A DNA stretch of 64,000 bases from Dyella sp. RRB7 (lineage in GTDB: Bacteria; Pseudomonadota; Gammaproteobacteria; Xanthomonadales; Rhodanobacteraceae): the NCBI RefSeq assembly GCF_022761115.1, contig NZ_JAKWJS010000001.1, positions 868,001 through 932,000 of the forward strand, given 5' to 3'. Position 1 is the first letter of the stretch; each line of letters starts with the position of its first letter. The notes under the pieces are model-generated. The model did not search any database. It was not told the origin of the DNA and saw only the letters and a list, made by a program, of their open reading frames with translations. Of the stretch, positions 53,109-61,356 are shown piece by piece. Made by a program: the position numbers and the translations under genes.

Positions 53109-54521
53109 ATGCGCGCACCGAGGAGTTGGGTCCGACGACTTGCTTTCATGCTGCCGGCGCTGCTACTGGCAGGCGCACTGTTGTGGAGCGTGATCTATCG
53201 ACCGGACCATGCCATCGAAGTGGGCACCGCATCGGTGAGCCAGGTGTTGTGCGAGGAAGTCTTTATCGCGGGACTCGATCCGCAGCGGGTATTCGATGAG
53301 GAAGTGCTACCACGCCCCGGTTTGCGCCCCTTGCTCAAGCGCCTTCGCTACGCCGTCGATGACGAGCGACAGCAGGTCGTCACTACCTGGGCGGGACATT
53401 TCGCCAGCGTGGCACGTTACCGCGAAGGCTATGGTTGCCTTGCCCCTGCCAGCAATGTCGCCAGTGCCACCGTGAAAGGCATCGGCAACGAATCCCAACC
53501 ATCAACAGCCTCCAATGCCCCGCTTGCGGCCATACCGGACGGCGTCGCCAACGCGGACCTGGACAAGGCGCTGGATCGTGCATTCGCCGAACCGCCTAGG
53601 CCACCTTACCGTCGCGTGCGCGCCATTGTCGTGATGCGCGAAGGAAAGATCATCGCCGAACGATATGCGCAGGGACTTTCCCCGGATACCCCGCTGTTGG
53701 GCTATTCGGCCAGCAAATCGGTGATCAATGCATTGGTCGGCATCCTGGTGCGTGAAGGAAAGCTGCGGACGGATGCCCCGGCTCCGGTGAGGTCATGGAA
53801 CGATCCCGCCGATCCACGCCACGGCATTACGCTCGATCAGCTGCTGCGCATGACCAGCGGCCTCGACCTCACCGAAGGTGATAGCGGCTTCGATCCGGTA
53901 TCGAAAATGCTGTTCCAGCACAGCGACGACATGGCGGCCTACGCCGAGCAGGCCGCGCTCAAGGCCAAGCCCGGCAACGAGTGGGAGTACACCAGCGGCA
54001 ACACGCTGATTGTCTCGGCGATCGTGCGGGACGCCGTTGGCGGTCGTGCCGCGGACGTGCAGCGCTTTGCCCATGACGAACTCTTTGGACCGCTGGGCAT
54101 GCAGCACGCCACCATCGAGCTCGATGGTGCCGGTACGCCGGTAGGTTCGACGCGCGTGCTGGCCAGCGCGAGGGACTGGGCGCGCTTCGGCCAGCTCTAT
54201 CTGGATGATGGCGTCGTCCATGGCAAGCACCTGCTGCCGGAAGGCTGGGTGCGCTACTCGACCACGCCCACGCTCAACAGTGATTATGGCGCAGGCTTCT
54301 GGGTGAACGCCGGCCACGCTCCCAATGCCTTGGGACGGGTCAGCAGCGGCATGCCGGCCGACACGTTCTATGCCTCGGGTCTGTATGGGCAGCGCGTGGT
54401 CGTCATGCCTTCCCGGCACCTGGTCATCGTGCGTTTCGGCGCCACCATCGATCCGCCGGATTTCGACATCGCCGGCCTTGAGCGACTGGTCGCCGACGTG
54501 ATCGCTGCCGATCGTCGCTGA
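53109..54521 (+). CDS. Class C beta-lactamase-fold serine hydrolase
   Basis: A 470-residue protein from ATG 53109, with GAGAGGA eight bases upstream. It has an N-terminal anchor (LAFMLPALLLAGALLWSVIY), an additional domain of about 100 residues with Cys pairs (SQVLCEEVF and GYGCLAP), and a beta-lactamase domain. The active site has S200-x-x-K203 (GYSASKSVINALVG), YTSGN supplying the Tyr, and a C-terminal ASGLYGQRVVVMPSRHLVIV. The family includes esterases and D-Ala-D-Ala peptidases; substrate unknown. It is divergent from the S41 peptidase gene and convergent with a LysR gene. Confidence 0.88.
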   Translation: MRAPRSWVRRLAFMLPALLLAGALLWSVIYRPDHAIEVGTASVSQVLCEEVFIAGLDPQRVFDEEVLPRPGLRPLLKRLRYAVDDERQQVVTTWAGHFASVARYREGYGCLAPASNVASATVKGIGNESQPSTASNAPLAAIPDGVANADLDKALDRAFAEPPRPPYRRVRAIVVMREGKIIAERYAQGLSPDTPLLGYSASKSVINALVGILVREGKLRTDAPAPVRSWNDPADPRHGITLDQLLRMTSGLDLTEGDSGFDPVSKMLFQHSDDMAAYAEQAALKAKPGNEWEYTSGNTLIVSAIVRDAVGGRAADVQRFAHDELFGPLGMQHATIELDGAGTPVGSTRVLASARDWARFGQLYLDDGVVHGKHLLPEGWVRYSTTPTLNSDYGAGFWVNAGHAPNALGRVSSGMPADTFYASGLYGQRVVVMPSRHLVIVRFGATIDPPDFDIAGLERLVADVIAADRR

Positions 54522-54525
54522 TGGT

Positions 54526-55470
54526 TTACCTGCGGCGCTTGGGTCCACCGGCCTTGCCGGTATCCACAAACCGCGCCTCCATATGCGCCTTGAGGAAATC
54601 GATAAACAAGCGGGTTCTGGCGGGCAGCAGGCGCGTCTCGGTGATGGCGTGCACCGGTACGGGCGAGAGGCTCCAATCAGGCAGCACACGACGCAATCGA
54701 CCCATGGCCATGTCCTCGCGGGTCAATTCGCCGTCGAGCGCGGCGATGCCTACGCCGAGTAGCGCCAGCGAGCGACTCAGGCCCACGCTGTTTATGGCAA
54801 AGCGCGTATCAACCGTCACCTCGACTTGCTCTTCGCCGCGATGAAACGTTCTCGATACGCCATGTTGCTTCATGGCCCCCTGCGCCACGCACAACACGTG
54901 ATGGACTAGATCGCTGGGATGCTTCAGCGGCGGTGCCTGTTTCAGATAGCCAGGAGCGGCGTACAGGTGCCGCGGCACCAGCGCGATCTGCCGCGCGACT
55001 AGCATCGATGGTGCCGTCGGCGGCGGCCCCATGCGAATGGCCAGATCGAACGGCTCGGCCTGCAGGTCGACGCGGCGCGGCGTCAGGTCGAATTCAAAAC
55101 TGATCAGCGGGTAGGTCGCCGCAAAATCCCTCAGGATCGGTGCGAGATAACCAGTGGCCAAATCCACCGGCATCGACACGCGCAGGGTGCCGCTTGGCCG
55201 CTCTACCACATCGAGCAGTGACTCATGCGCCATACGCGCCTCTTCCACAATGCTCTGGCAACGCTTGAAGTACACCTCACCGGCCTCGGTGAGCTCCACC
55301 TTGCGGGTGGACCGATGCAGTAACCGCAGGCCTATCGTTTTCTCCAGCTCCGCAATGTGCCGGGACAGAGTCGAATTGGGCATATCCAGGGCATCGGCCG
55401 CCCTGCGAAAGCTCTTGGTTCGCGCGACCTCCACAAACAGCCGCATATAGCTAAGCAGCTCCATCGCCAT
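54526..55470 (-). CDS. LysR-family regulator, divergent from an Old-Yellow-Enzyme gene
   Basis: A 314-residue LysR protein. The helix-turn-helix lies in LFVEVARTKSFRRAADALDM, PNSTLSRHIAELEKTIGLRL, and the effector domain has GTLRVSMPVDLATGYLAPIL, LTPRRVDLQAEPFDLAIRMG. This is the common subgroup that represses or activates adjacent oxidoreductase genes in response to electrophiles. Starts of the two divergent genes are 98 bp apart. No perfect palindrome like that at 27765 is evident in the intergenic region. Confidence 0.92.
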   Translation of the reverse strand: MAMELLSYMRLFVEVARTKSFRRAADALDMPNSTLSRHIAELEKTIGLRLLHRSTRKVELTEAGEVYFKRCQSIVEEARMAHESLLDVVERPSGTLRVSMPVDLATGYLAPILRDFAATYPLISFEFDLTPRRVDLQAEPFDLAIRMGPPPTAPSMLVARQIALVPRHLYAAPGYLKQAPPLKHPSDLVHHVLCVAQGAMKQHGVSRTFHRGEEQVEVTVDTRFAINSVGLSRSLALLGVGIAALDGELTREDMAMGRLRRVLPDWSLSPVPVHAITETRLLPARTRLFIDFLKAHMEARFVDTGKAGGPKRRR

Positions 55471-55568
55471 TGCCCCGTCAGTGGATCAGTGTTTTCAAAT
55501 ATAGCCATTTATCCCCTTGGCGGAACAATGCAGCATGACGGCTCCCCATCCTCTATCAGGATTTCAAC

Positions 55569-56636
55569 GTGGACACGCTCTTCAGCACCATCCCCATCGG
55601 CCGCTACACCCTGCGCAATCGCCTCGTGATGGCGCCGATGACCCGCTCGCGTGCCGATGACGCCACCGGCGTGCCATCCGCCTTGGCAGCGACTTATTAC
55701 CGCCAGTGTGCGAATGCGGGCCTGATCATTACCGAAGGTACCTACCCCTCGCCCACCGGCAAGGGATATGTACGTACCCCGGGCATTCATTCCCAGGCGC
55801 AGATCGAGGGCTGGCGGACCATCACCAACGCCGTGCATGCGGAAGGCGGACGCATCTTTCTTCAGCTGATGCATACCGGGCGCATCTCCCACCCGAGCTT
55901 GCAGCCCGATGGCGCCATCCCGGTGGCTCCCTCTGCGGTGCAGCCGGCAGGCAAGGTGTATACCGCGACCGGCCCGCAGGATTTCGTGATGCCTCGCGCA
56001 CTCACCACCGATGAAGTGAGCGACGTGGTGAATGAGTACCGGCTCGCCACCCACAACGCGCTGAAGGCAGGCTTCGACGGTGTCGAGTTGCATGCGGCGT
56101 CGGGTTATCTGCCCGAGCAGTTCCTTTCTTCCAGCACCAATCAACGTACTGACCGTTATGGCGGTTCGCGGGCCAACCGTGCGCGCTTCATTCTGGACGT
56201 GCTCGAGGCCATGACCGCCGAAGCCGGCAGCGATCGCGTAGGTATCAAGATCGCGCCGGAAATGGGCTTCAACGACATCAGCGACGCCACGCCGCAGGAA
56301 ACCTATCGCTACCTCGTGGAACAACTCGCTACGCTCAAGCTGGCCTACCTGCACGTGGCCCGTACCAAGAGCGAGTTCGATTATCGCGCATGGCTCCGCC
56401 CACTATTCCATGGCCCATATCTTCAGGGTGGCGGCTTGACCAGGGAGTCGGCGGCGGCACTTGTCGAGCAGGGTCAGGCCGATGCCGTAGTGTTCGGCAG
56501 CCTGTATCTGGCCAATCCGGATCTGGTGCAGCGGTTCCGCGCCAATGCAACCCTCAACGCCCCGGACCGCGACACCTTCTACACGCCCGGTCCGCATGGC
56601 TACATCGACTATCCCACGCTGGAGGCCGCCGTATGA
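55569..56636 (+). CDS. Old Yellow Enzyme family alkene reductase (NemA-like)
   Basis: A 355-residue FMN enzyme, MDTLFSTIPIGRYTLRNRLV, then MAPMTRSRADDATGVPSALA. It shows YPSPTGKGYVRTPGIHSQAQ, QLMHTGRISHP and VELHAASGYLPEQFLSSSTN, QRTDRYGGSRANRARFILDV. In most family members the substrate anion site is HxxN or HxxH; here it is H-A-A-S, so the second residue is Ser. It would reduce activated C=C bonds or nitro-compounds with NAD(P)H. Its stop overlaps the start of the next gene (ATGA) and the pair is probably controlled by the divergent LysR. Confidence 0.93.
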   Translation: MDTLFSTIPIGRYTLRNRLVMAPMTRSRADDATGVPSALAATYYRQCANAGLIITEGTYPSPTGKGYVRTPGIHSQAQIEGWRTITNAVHAEGGRIFLQLMHTGRISHPSLQPDGAIPVAPSAVQPAGKVYTATGPQDFVMPRALTTDEVSDVVNEYRLATHNALKAGFDGVELHAASGYLPEQFLSSSTNQRTDRYGGSRANRARFILDVLEAMTAEAGSDRVGIKIAPEMGFNDISDATPQETYRYLVEQLATLKLAYLHVARTKSEFDYRAWLRPLFHGPYLQGGGLTRESAAALVEQGQADAVVFGSLYLANPDLVQRFRANATLNAPDRDTFYTPGPHGYIDYPTLEAAV

Positions 56637-57556
56637 ACCGCGCACTCCGCATTCATGGCTATGGCGGCGCCGAGGTGGTGCAGCTCGATCAGGTACTCGT
56701 GCCGCCAGCCGCGCCGAGCGAGGTGGTGGTGCGCGTGCGGGCGGCGGGCGTCAATCCGCTGGACTGGAAGATCCGCGACGGGTTGATGCGCGATGCCTTC
56801 CCATTGGCGCTACCCGCCGCGCTGGGCATTGAGCTTGCCGGCGAGGTGAGCACCATCGGTGCCGGCGTCACCGCCTTCTCACCCGGCGATCGCGTGATGG
56901 GCCCCCTCCCAGGACTGGGGGCCTATGCCGATCATGTCGCCGTTGCCGCCAGCATGCTCACGCGAACACCGGCGGAGCTGGATGATGTGCGTGCTGCCGC
57001 CATGCCGGTCGCCTCGCTCACCGCGTGGCAGGCCTTGTTCGACGCCGGCGAATTGCAACGCGGGCAAACCGTGCTGATTCATGGTGCCGCCGGCGGCGTC
57101 GGCAGCTTTGCGGTGCAATTCGCACGACGTGCCGGCGCGCGTGTCGTATGCACGGCGCAAAGTGTCAACGCCGGCTACCTGCATGCACTGGGTGCACACG
57201 AGGTGATCGACTATCGAACCCAGTCTTTCTGGACATCGACCGGTCCTGTCGACCTGGTGATAGACCTGGTGGGCGGTGCCACGCTCGAACACTCCTGGCA
57301 GGTGCTTGGCGAGCGCGGCAGGATCGTCAGCACCGCCGCGCCGGAGATCACCGCCAACACCCCCAGCGGCAAGCGTGGCGTGTGGTTTCAAATGCGCCCC
57401 GATGCCGCAAAACTCGGGGAGCTGGCAGCGCTGGCGGCACGCGGCGATCTATCCGTGCAAGTTTCAGAGATCGCCGATCTCGCGGAGGCCGGCGCGGTCA
57501 TCGAGCGAAGCAAGACCGGGCACGGTCCGGGCAAGGCGATCATCACATTGACATAG
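56633..57556 (+). CDS. MDR-family NADP-dependent oxidoreductase (quinone-reductase-like)
   Basis: A 307-residue medium-chain dehydrogenase without zinc-site cysteines. It has GVNPLDWKIRDGLMRDAFPL, the nucleotide-binding loop VLIHGAAGGVGSFAVQFARR, and a Rossmann core continuing ALGAHEVIDYRTQSFWTSTG. The C-terminus carries HGPGKAIITL. It probably reduces quinones or enones with NADPH. It overlaps the alkene-reductase stop by 4 bp, making a two-gene electrophile-reduction operon. Confidence 0.92.
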   Translation: MNRALRIHGYGGAEVVQLDQVLVPPAAPSEVVVRVRAAGVNPLDWKIRDGLMRDAFPLALPAALGIELAGEVSTIGAGVTAFSPGDRVMGPLPGLGAYADHVAVAASMLTRTPAELDDVRAAAMPVASLTAWQALFDAGELQRGQTVLIHGAAGGVGSFAVQFARRAGARVVCTAQSVNAGYLHALGAHEVIDYRTQSFWTSTGPVDLVIDLVGGATLEHSWQVLGERGRIVSTAAPEITANTPSGKRGVWFQMRPDAAKLGELAALAARGDLSVQVSEIADLAEAGAVIERSKTGHGPGKAIITLT

Positions 57557-57597
57557 TCGGCGCCACGCGCATTGAACCCGCGAGCAGGCAATCGTGT

Positions 57598-58218
57598 TCA
57601 AGCGCGCGGCCGATACATCCGGAAGCGCTGGTCGGGCCCGATGGTGAAGTAATCCGCCGGTCCGCCGCCGCGCAGAATGGGCTCGGCAGCGGCGGTGTCG
57701 TAGATGCCATCCTTCAGCAAAGCCTGGTCGATATGCACGGCGACGACTTCGCCGAGCACCAGCCAGGTCGTGATGGCGTTGCCCGCCAGGTCGTGCAGTT
57801 GGATGAGCTGGGTCAGCTTGCACTCGAAAGACACCGGACTTTCCAGCACGCGCGGTGGCGCAATGAGGCGCGAGGGCGCATGCGTAAGGCCCGCGAGCTC
57901 GAACTCGTCCACGCCTGGACCCACGGGCGCCGAGGTGGCGTTCACTGCCTCGGCCAGCGGGCGAGTCGCGAGGTTCCAGGCGAATTCGCCGGTCGCCTCG
58001 ATGTTGCTTACGCTGTCCTTCCAGCCGGTGCTGGCAAAGCCGATGATCGGAGGCGTGTAGTTGAACGCGTTGAAGAAACTGTAGGGCGCCAGGTTCACCT
58101 GCCCCGTCGGCGATTGCGTGGAGATCCAGCCGATCGGGCGCGGGCCGACGATGGCGTTGAGCGGATCGTGTGGCAGGCCATGACCATGGCGCGGCTCGTA
58201 GTAATGGATTTGACGCAT
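57598..58218 (-). CDS. Flavin reductase family protein (FMN-binding split barrel)
   Basis: A 206-residue protein from ATG 58218, MRQIHYYEPRHGHGLPHDPL then NAIVGPRPIGWISTQSPTGQ and VNLAPYSFFNAFNYTPPIIG. The GPRPIGWIST and NLAPYSFFN patterns mark the flavin-reductase-like domain that binds FMN. The C-terminal part AVHIDQALLKDGIYDTAAAE and PILRGGGPADYF is typical of this subgroup. It may supply reduced flavin or be a ferric/oxidoreductase. It stands convergent with the quinone reductase and 25 bp downstream of the next gene in its own direction. Confidence 0.88.
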   Translation of the reverse strand: MRQIHYYEPRHGHGLPHDPLNAIVGPRPIGWISTQSPTGQVNLAPYSFFNAFNYTPPIIGFASTGWKDSVSNIEATGEFAWNLATRPLAEAVNATSAPVGPGVDEFELAGLTHAPSRLIAPPRVLESPVSFECKLTQLIQLHDLAGNAITTWLVLGEVVAVHIDQALLKDGIYDTAAAEPILRGGGPADYFTIGPDQRFRMYRPRA

Positions 58219-58243
58219 GGCTGTTCCGCTCGCTGACGGCGAC

Positions 58244-58762
58244 TCAACCCGGCGGGCGGGTGGAAGCATCCACCACCTCGATGGTGGCGACATTGCGCAC
58301 CCAGCGAGCGGCGCGTTTGTCACCCGGCACCACCAGTCGATAGGGACCGTTCTTGGACAGCGGTTGGCCGTCCTTCTGTTCGGCCAGGATCACCTGCGTG
58401 TTGCCGAAAGCCGGATCCAGTTCGCCCGCACTGAACACCACCTGGTAACCGTCGGACGCCGTGATGCGGACCAGGCGCGCCATGGCGCGTCCGCGCATGG
58501 CGGTGCCTTCCGGCACACCGGCCCGATGCACGATCTCCTCCAGCGCGACACCCTGCCATTCACCCGGCTTCTCGTCGTGGGTGGCCGCGGTGACGCTGGC
58601 GCGCGGCATGGCCGCGAGGGCCGCGTGATCGAGCGTGGTGGTTGCCTTGCCATCGACCAGCACGGCGATGGCCTGGGGCCCGACAGGCGCCGACGCAGGC
58701 TCGGCGGCCAGCACAGGCAGGGCGGCCAACAACAGGCCACTGGCGAGAACTCGAAAGCGCAT
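58244..58762 (-). CDS. Exported SUOX-like molybdopterin-binding domain protein
   Basis: A 172-residue precursor from ATG 58762 with signal peptide (MRFRVLASGLLLAALPVLAA). The mature part is a single oxidoreductase molybdopterin-binding-like (sulfite-oxidase) domain: TTTLDHAALAAMPRASVTAA, THDEKPGEWQGVALEEIVHR, RITASDGYQVVFSAGELDPA and NGPYRLVVPGDKRAARWVRN. The conserved cysteine that binds molybdenum in full SUOX enzymes is not visible, so it may be a pseudo-enzyme or cofactor/ligand binding. It is alone, between a flavin reductase and a lysozyme-inhibitor gene, both on the same strand. Confidence 0.75.
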   Translation of the reverse strand: MRFRVLASGLLLAALPVLAAEPASAPVGPQAIAVLVDGKATTTLDHAALAAMPRASVTAATHDEKPGEWQGVALEEIVHRAGVPEGTAMRGRAMARLVRITASDGYQVVFSAGELDPAFGNTQVILAEQKDGQPLSKNGPYRLVVPGDKRAARWVRNVATIEVVDASTRPPG

Positions 58763-58824
58763 GATTCGTCGTGCTCCAGGAATGAATGAAAGAACCCCCG
58801 CGGCGTGCAGGCAAACGGCGCCGC

Positions 58825-59193
58825 CTACGTCGATGGGGTGCTCGCGCAACCGGCGATGATCGGCGGCGCATTCGGGCCCGCCATCATGTCGTACAAGTCG
58901 CCATGATTGCCCTTGGTCCACCAGGTGTAGCGGCCGGCATCGTATTTGACGCCAGAGGCTGCCAACGTATCAACGAACAGCAGCGGCTTGCCCTCCACCG
59001 GCACCAGGGCAAAGCTCTGGCCGTTGCTGCCATTCCAATAGGTGACCTGTAGCGACTTGCCGCCCTCGCACTGGTAGGTGTGCGTGATGGGCGTACTGGT
59101 CTCGATCTGTGGCACCTGCAAGCTGCCCGCCTCCGCCGGCACGGCGACCAGCAGGGCCGCGATACCCGGCAGAACACGACTGAAGGCTTTCAT
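58825..59193 (-). CDS. mliC: MliC family membrane-bound lysozyme inhibitor of c-type lysozyme
   Basis: A 122-residue exported protein (MKAFSRVLPGIAALLVAVPA). The mature domain matches MliC: HTYQCEGGKSLQVTYWNG, FVDTLAASGVKYDAGRYTWW and TKGNHGDLYDM. The Ser/Lys-containing inhibitory loop SGVKYDAGRYTW is present. The protein would protect the cell wall from host or competitor lysozyme. There is no lipobox Cys, so this copy is periplasmic and not lipid-anchored. Confidence 0.85.
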   Translation of the reverse strand: MKAFSRVLPGIAALLVAVPAEAGSLQVPQIETSTPITHTYQCEGGKSLQVTYWNGSNGQSFALVPVEGKPLLFVDTLAASGVKYDAGRYTWWTKGNHGDLYDMMAGPNAPPIIAGCASTPST

Positions 59194-59219
59194 CGGTTCA
59201 TCCTCGACATGACCGCGGC

Positions 59220-61202
59220 CTATTCCACCGCGTCGTAGACATACTCGTGCTGGCCATCACGCAACACCAGCTTGCGCTTGTCGGCAGTGCCGGCCACCAC
59301 GAACTCTAAACCATCGGCTCCGGGCGAAATGGTGACGAAGGAGATGGAGCCATCCCCGTTCTTGCGCGAGGCGACATCGCTTCGCCACGCGCCGAAGTTG
59401 AACACGGTGGCCTTGCCGTCATGGTCCACCTGGATGGTGCCAAGTGCGGCGTTGCGATAGTTGTCCGCGAGCCTGGCCACCATGGCGGGATCGGCCGGTA
59501 CCGTCAGCCGCTTGCGCTCGGCCGCGACCTCCGCCTTGAAACGCGCCACGCCGGTATCGATCTCGCCCTGCGCCAGCGGCTTGCCGTCGAACAACACTTC
59601 CAGCAGGCGTCGCTGGAACGGTCCACGGATAAACACGCCGGCATCCGCGTTGGTAAGAATCACCGCCCCCACGCCCTGCTCCGGCAACCACATCATGTCC
59701 GAATGGAACCCGGCCAGGTCGCCGCCATGGTGAACCACCGGCACGCCCCAGGTCTTGTCGACCATCAGGCCCATGCCATAGGTGGCGGTGGTGCCGATGG
59801 CCACATTGGGCTTGCGCCGCTCCAGCAGGGCGTCCTTCGACAGATAACGCTGGCCATCGGGCAGCAGGCCGTTGGCCAGTTCCATCTGCACATAGCGCAG
59901 CATGTCGCTCACGGCACTCCATGCCGCGCCGGCCGGACGCGCGGCACGAATGGAATCGTTGATGCCCATGCCGGCTACCGCAGTATGCCCATCCACATCC
60001 AGCCCGTGGGGCGTGGCATGGTCGGCGAGCAGCGCGCGGTCGTAATCGAAGGTGGTCAGATGCATGCCAAGCGGGTCGAATACCTGCTTCTGCATGGCCA
60101 GGTCGTAGGCGGCGCCAAGTTCCATGTTCGGATAGAGCACGTGCGCGCCGATGTAACCGGCAGCTGCCGCCATCAGGTTGGAGTATTGGAACAGCTCGCC
60201 GAACTTGCTGGTGGGCTGCATGCCGCCCAGGGCCTTCAGCACGCTTTCGGGCGTGGCATCGCGGCTGTTGAGCAGCCACTCCAAGTCCTGCCGCGGCATG
60301 CCGGTGCAGGCGCAGATGAGGTGACGGATCTTCACCTCGCGGGTGGTCTCGGCATCACCGAGCTTGAACGAAGGCATCACCTCGACGACTGGCGTGTCCC
60401 AGCCAAACTTTCCCTGGTCGACCAGGCGCGCAAGCATCAGCGTGGTGAGCGCCTTGGTGTTGGACGCGATCATGAACAGCGTATCGGCATCGATCGGCTC
60501 GGGCTTGCCGATCTCTTTCACGCCAAGGCCACCGGCAAACACCACCTTGCCGTGATCGATCAGGCCAATGGCCACGCCGGGCACGTCGTAGGCCTTGCGT
60601 GCGTCATCGACAAAGCTCTTGAGCTGTTCGATGCGCTGGGCATCGAGAGCATGCGCTTTCTTGCCGGCGAAGCTCTCGCGCTTGTAACCCTTGGGCAGCA
60701 GGCGGTCGGAGATGGCGCGCAACTGCGAGCCGCGCTTTTCGCCCACTGCGTTGGTGACGTCGTAGATGAGCACGGTGAACTGGTTGCCGTGCCGGAAGGC
60801 CACGGCGGAAACGTCGCGCTTGTCGTTGGCCGACGTTTCGTAGTTGTAGACGCGGATCTGGTCCCAGTTGTCACGCGGTGCGCTATCGGTAGCCACCTGC
60901 AGGGGCCAGCTCTTGGCGGGCGCGTACAGCTTCCACGCCTGCGCGACGGCGGCATCCGCATCGGCCGCTTTCACATCGGCCAACACCACCTGCGAGCCGG
61001 CCTCCGGAGGATCGAGCGTCACCTTGGGACCACTGACCCGAATCGACCAGTCGGCAGGCACCGTGAACTGGGTGCCCGTCGACGTCACCCTTGGCGTATC
61101 GGCCTTGACCGTGACGGCGGCGGCGCCGGGCGGCTCCTTGAACGCCAGCGTCGGCATCGACAGGGCAAGCAGGCCAACAAAAGCTACGCAACGCATCAAC
61201 AT
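59220..61202 (-). CDS. Beta-lactamase-fold serine hydrolase with extra N- and C-domains
   Basis: A 660-residue exported protein (MLMRCVAFVGLLALSMPTLA). An N-terminal domain (about 30-175) precedes the beta-lactamase domain. The active site is S247-x-x-K250 (FMIASNTKALTTLMLARLVD), YSN near 343 (FQYSNLMAAAAGYIG) and HGG in VVHHGGDLAGFHSDM. A C-terminal lipocalin-like or DUF3471-type domain follows (about 560-660). It could be an esterase or peptidase acting on cell-wall or exported peptides. It shares direction with mliC (26-bp gap) and may form an envelope-related transcript. Confidence 0.88.
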   Translation of the reverse strand: MLMRCVAFVGLLALSMPTLAFKEPPGAAAVTVKADTPRVTSTGTQFTVPADWSIRVSGPKVTLDPPEAGSQVVLADVKAADADAAVAQAWKLYAPAKSWPLQVATDSAPRDNWDQIRVYNYETSANDKRDVSAVAFRHGNQFTVLIYDVTNAVGEKRGSQLRAISDRLLPKGYKRESFAGKKAHALDAQRIEQLKSFVDDARKAYDVPGVAIGLIDHGKVVFAGGLGVKEIGKPEPIDADTLFMIASNTKALTTLMLARLVDQGKFGWDTPVVEVMPSFKLGDAETTREVKIRHLICACTGMPRQDLEWLLNSRDATPESVLKALGGMQPTSKFGELFQYSNLMAAAAGYIGAHVLYPNMELGAAYDLAMQKQVFDPLGMHLTTFDYDRALLADHATPHGLDVDGHTAVAGMGINDSIRAARPAGAAWSAVSDMLRYVQMELANGLLPDGQRYLSKDALLERRKPNVAIGTTATYGMGLMVDKTWGVPVVHHGGDLAGFHSDMMWLPEQGVGAVILTNADAGVFIRGPFQRRLLEVLFDGKPLAQGEIDTGVARFKAEVAAERKRLTVPADPAMVARLADNYRNAALGTIQVDHDGKATVFNFGAWRSDVASRKNGDGSISFVTISPGADGLEFVVAGTADKRKLVLRDGQHEYVYDAVE

Positions 61203-61356
61203 GGAGGTACCTCGTCAGTGGAGGGAACGCTCTGCTGGCAGTCGTGCGCCGGATCGATCGATCCATGCGCGGCATGGCGGGTGACGCTAGTGGTCCCGGG
61301 GGAGTCTACACGCGTTGGTTCGGGTTTCCAGTGCGGTGCCGGAGGCCTCGACGCAA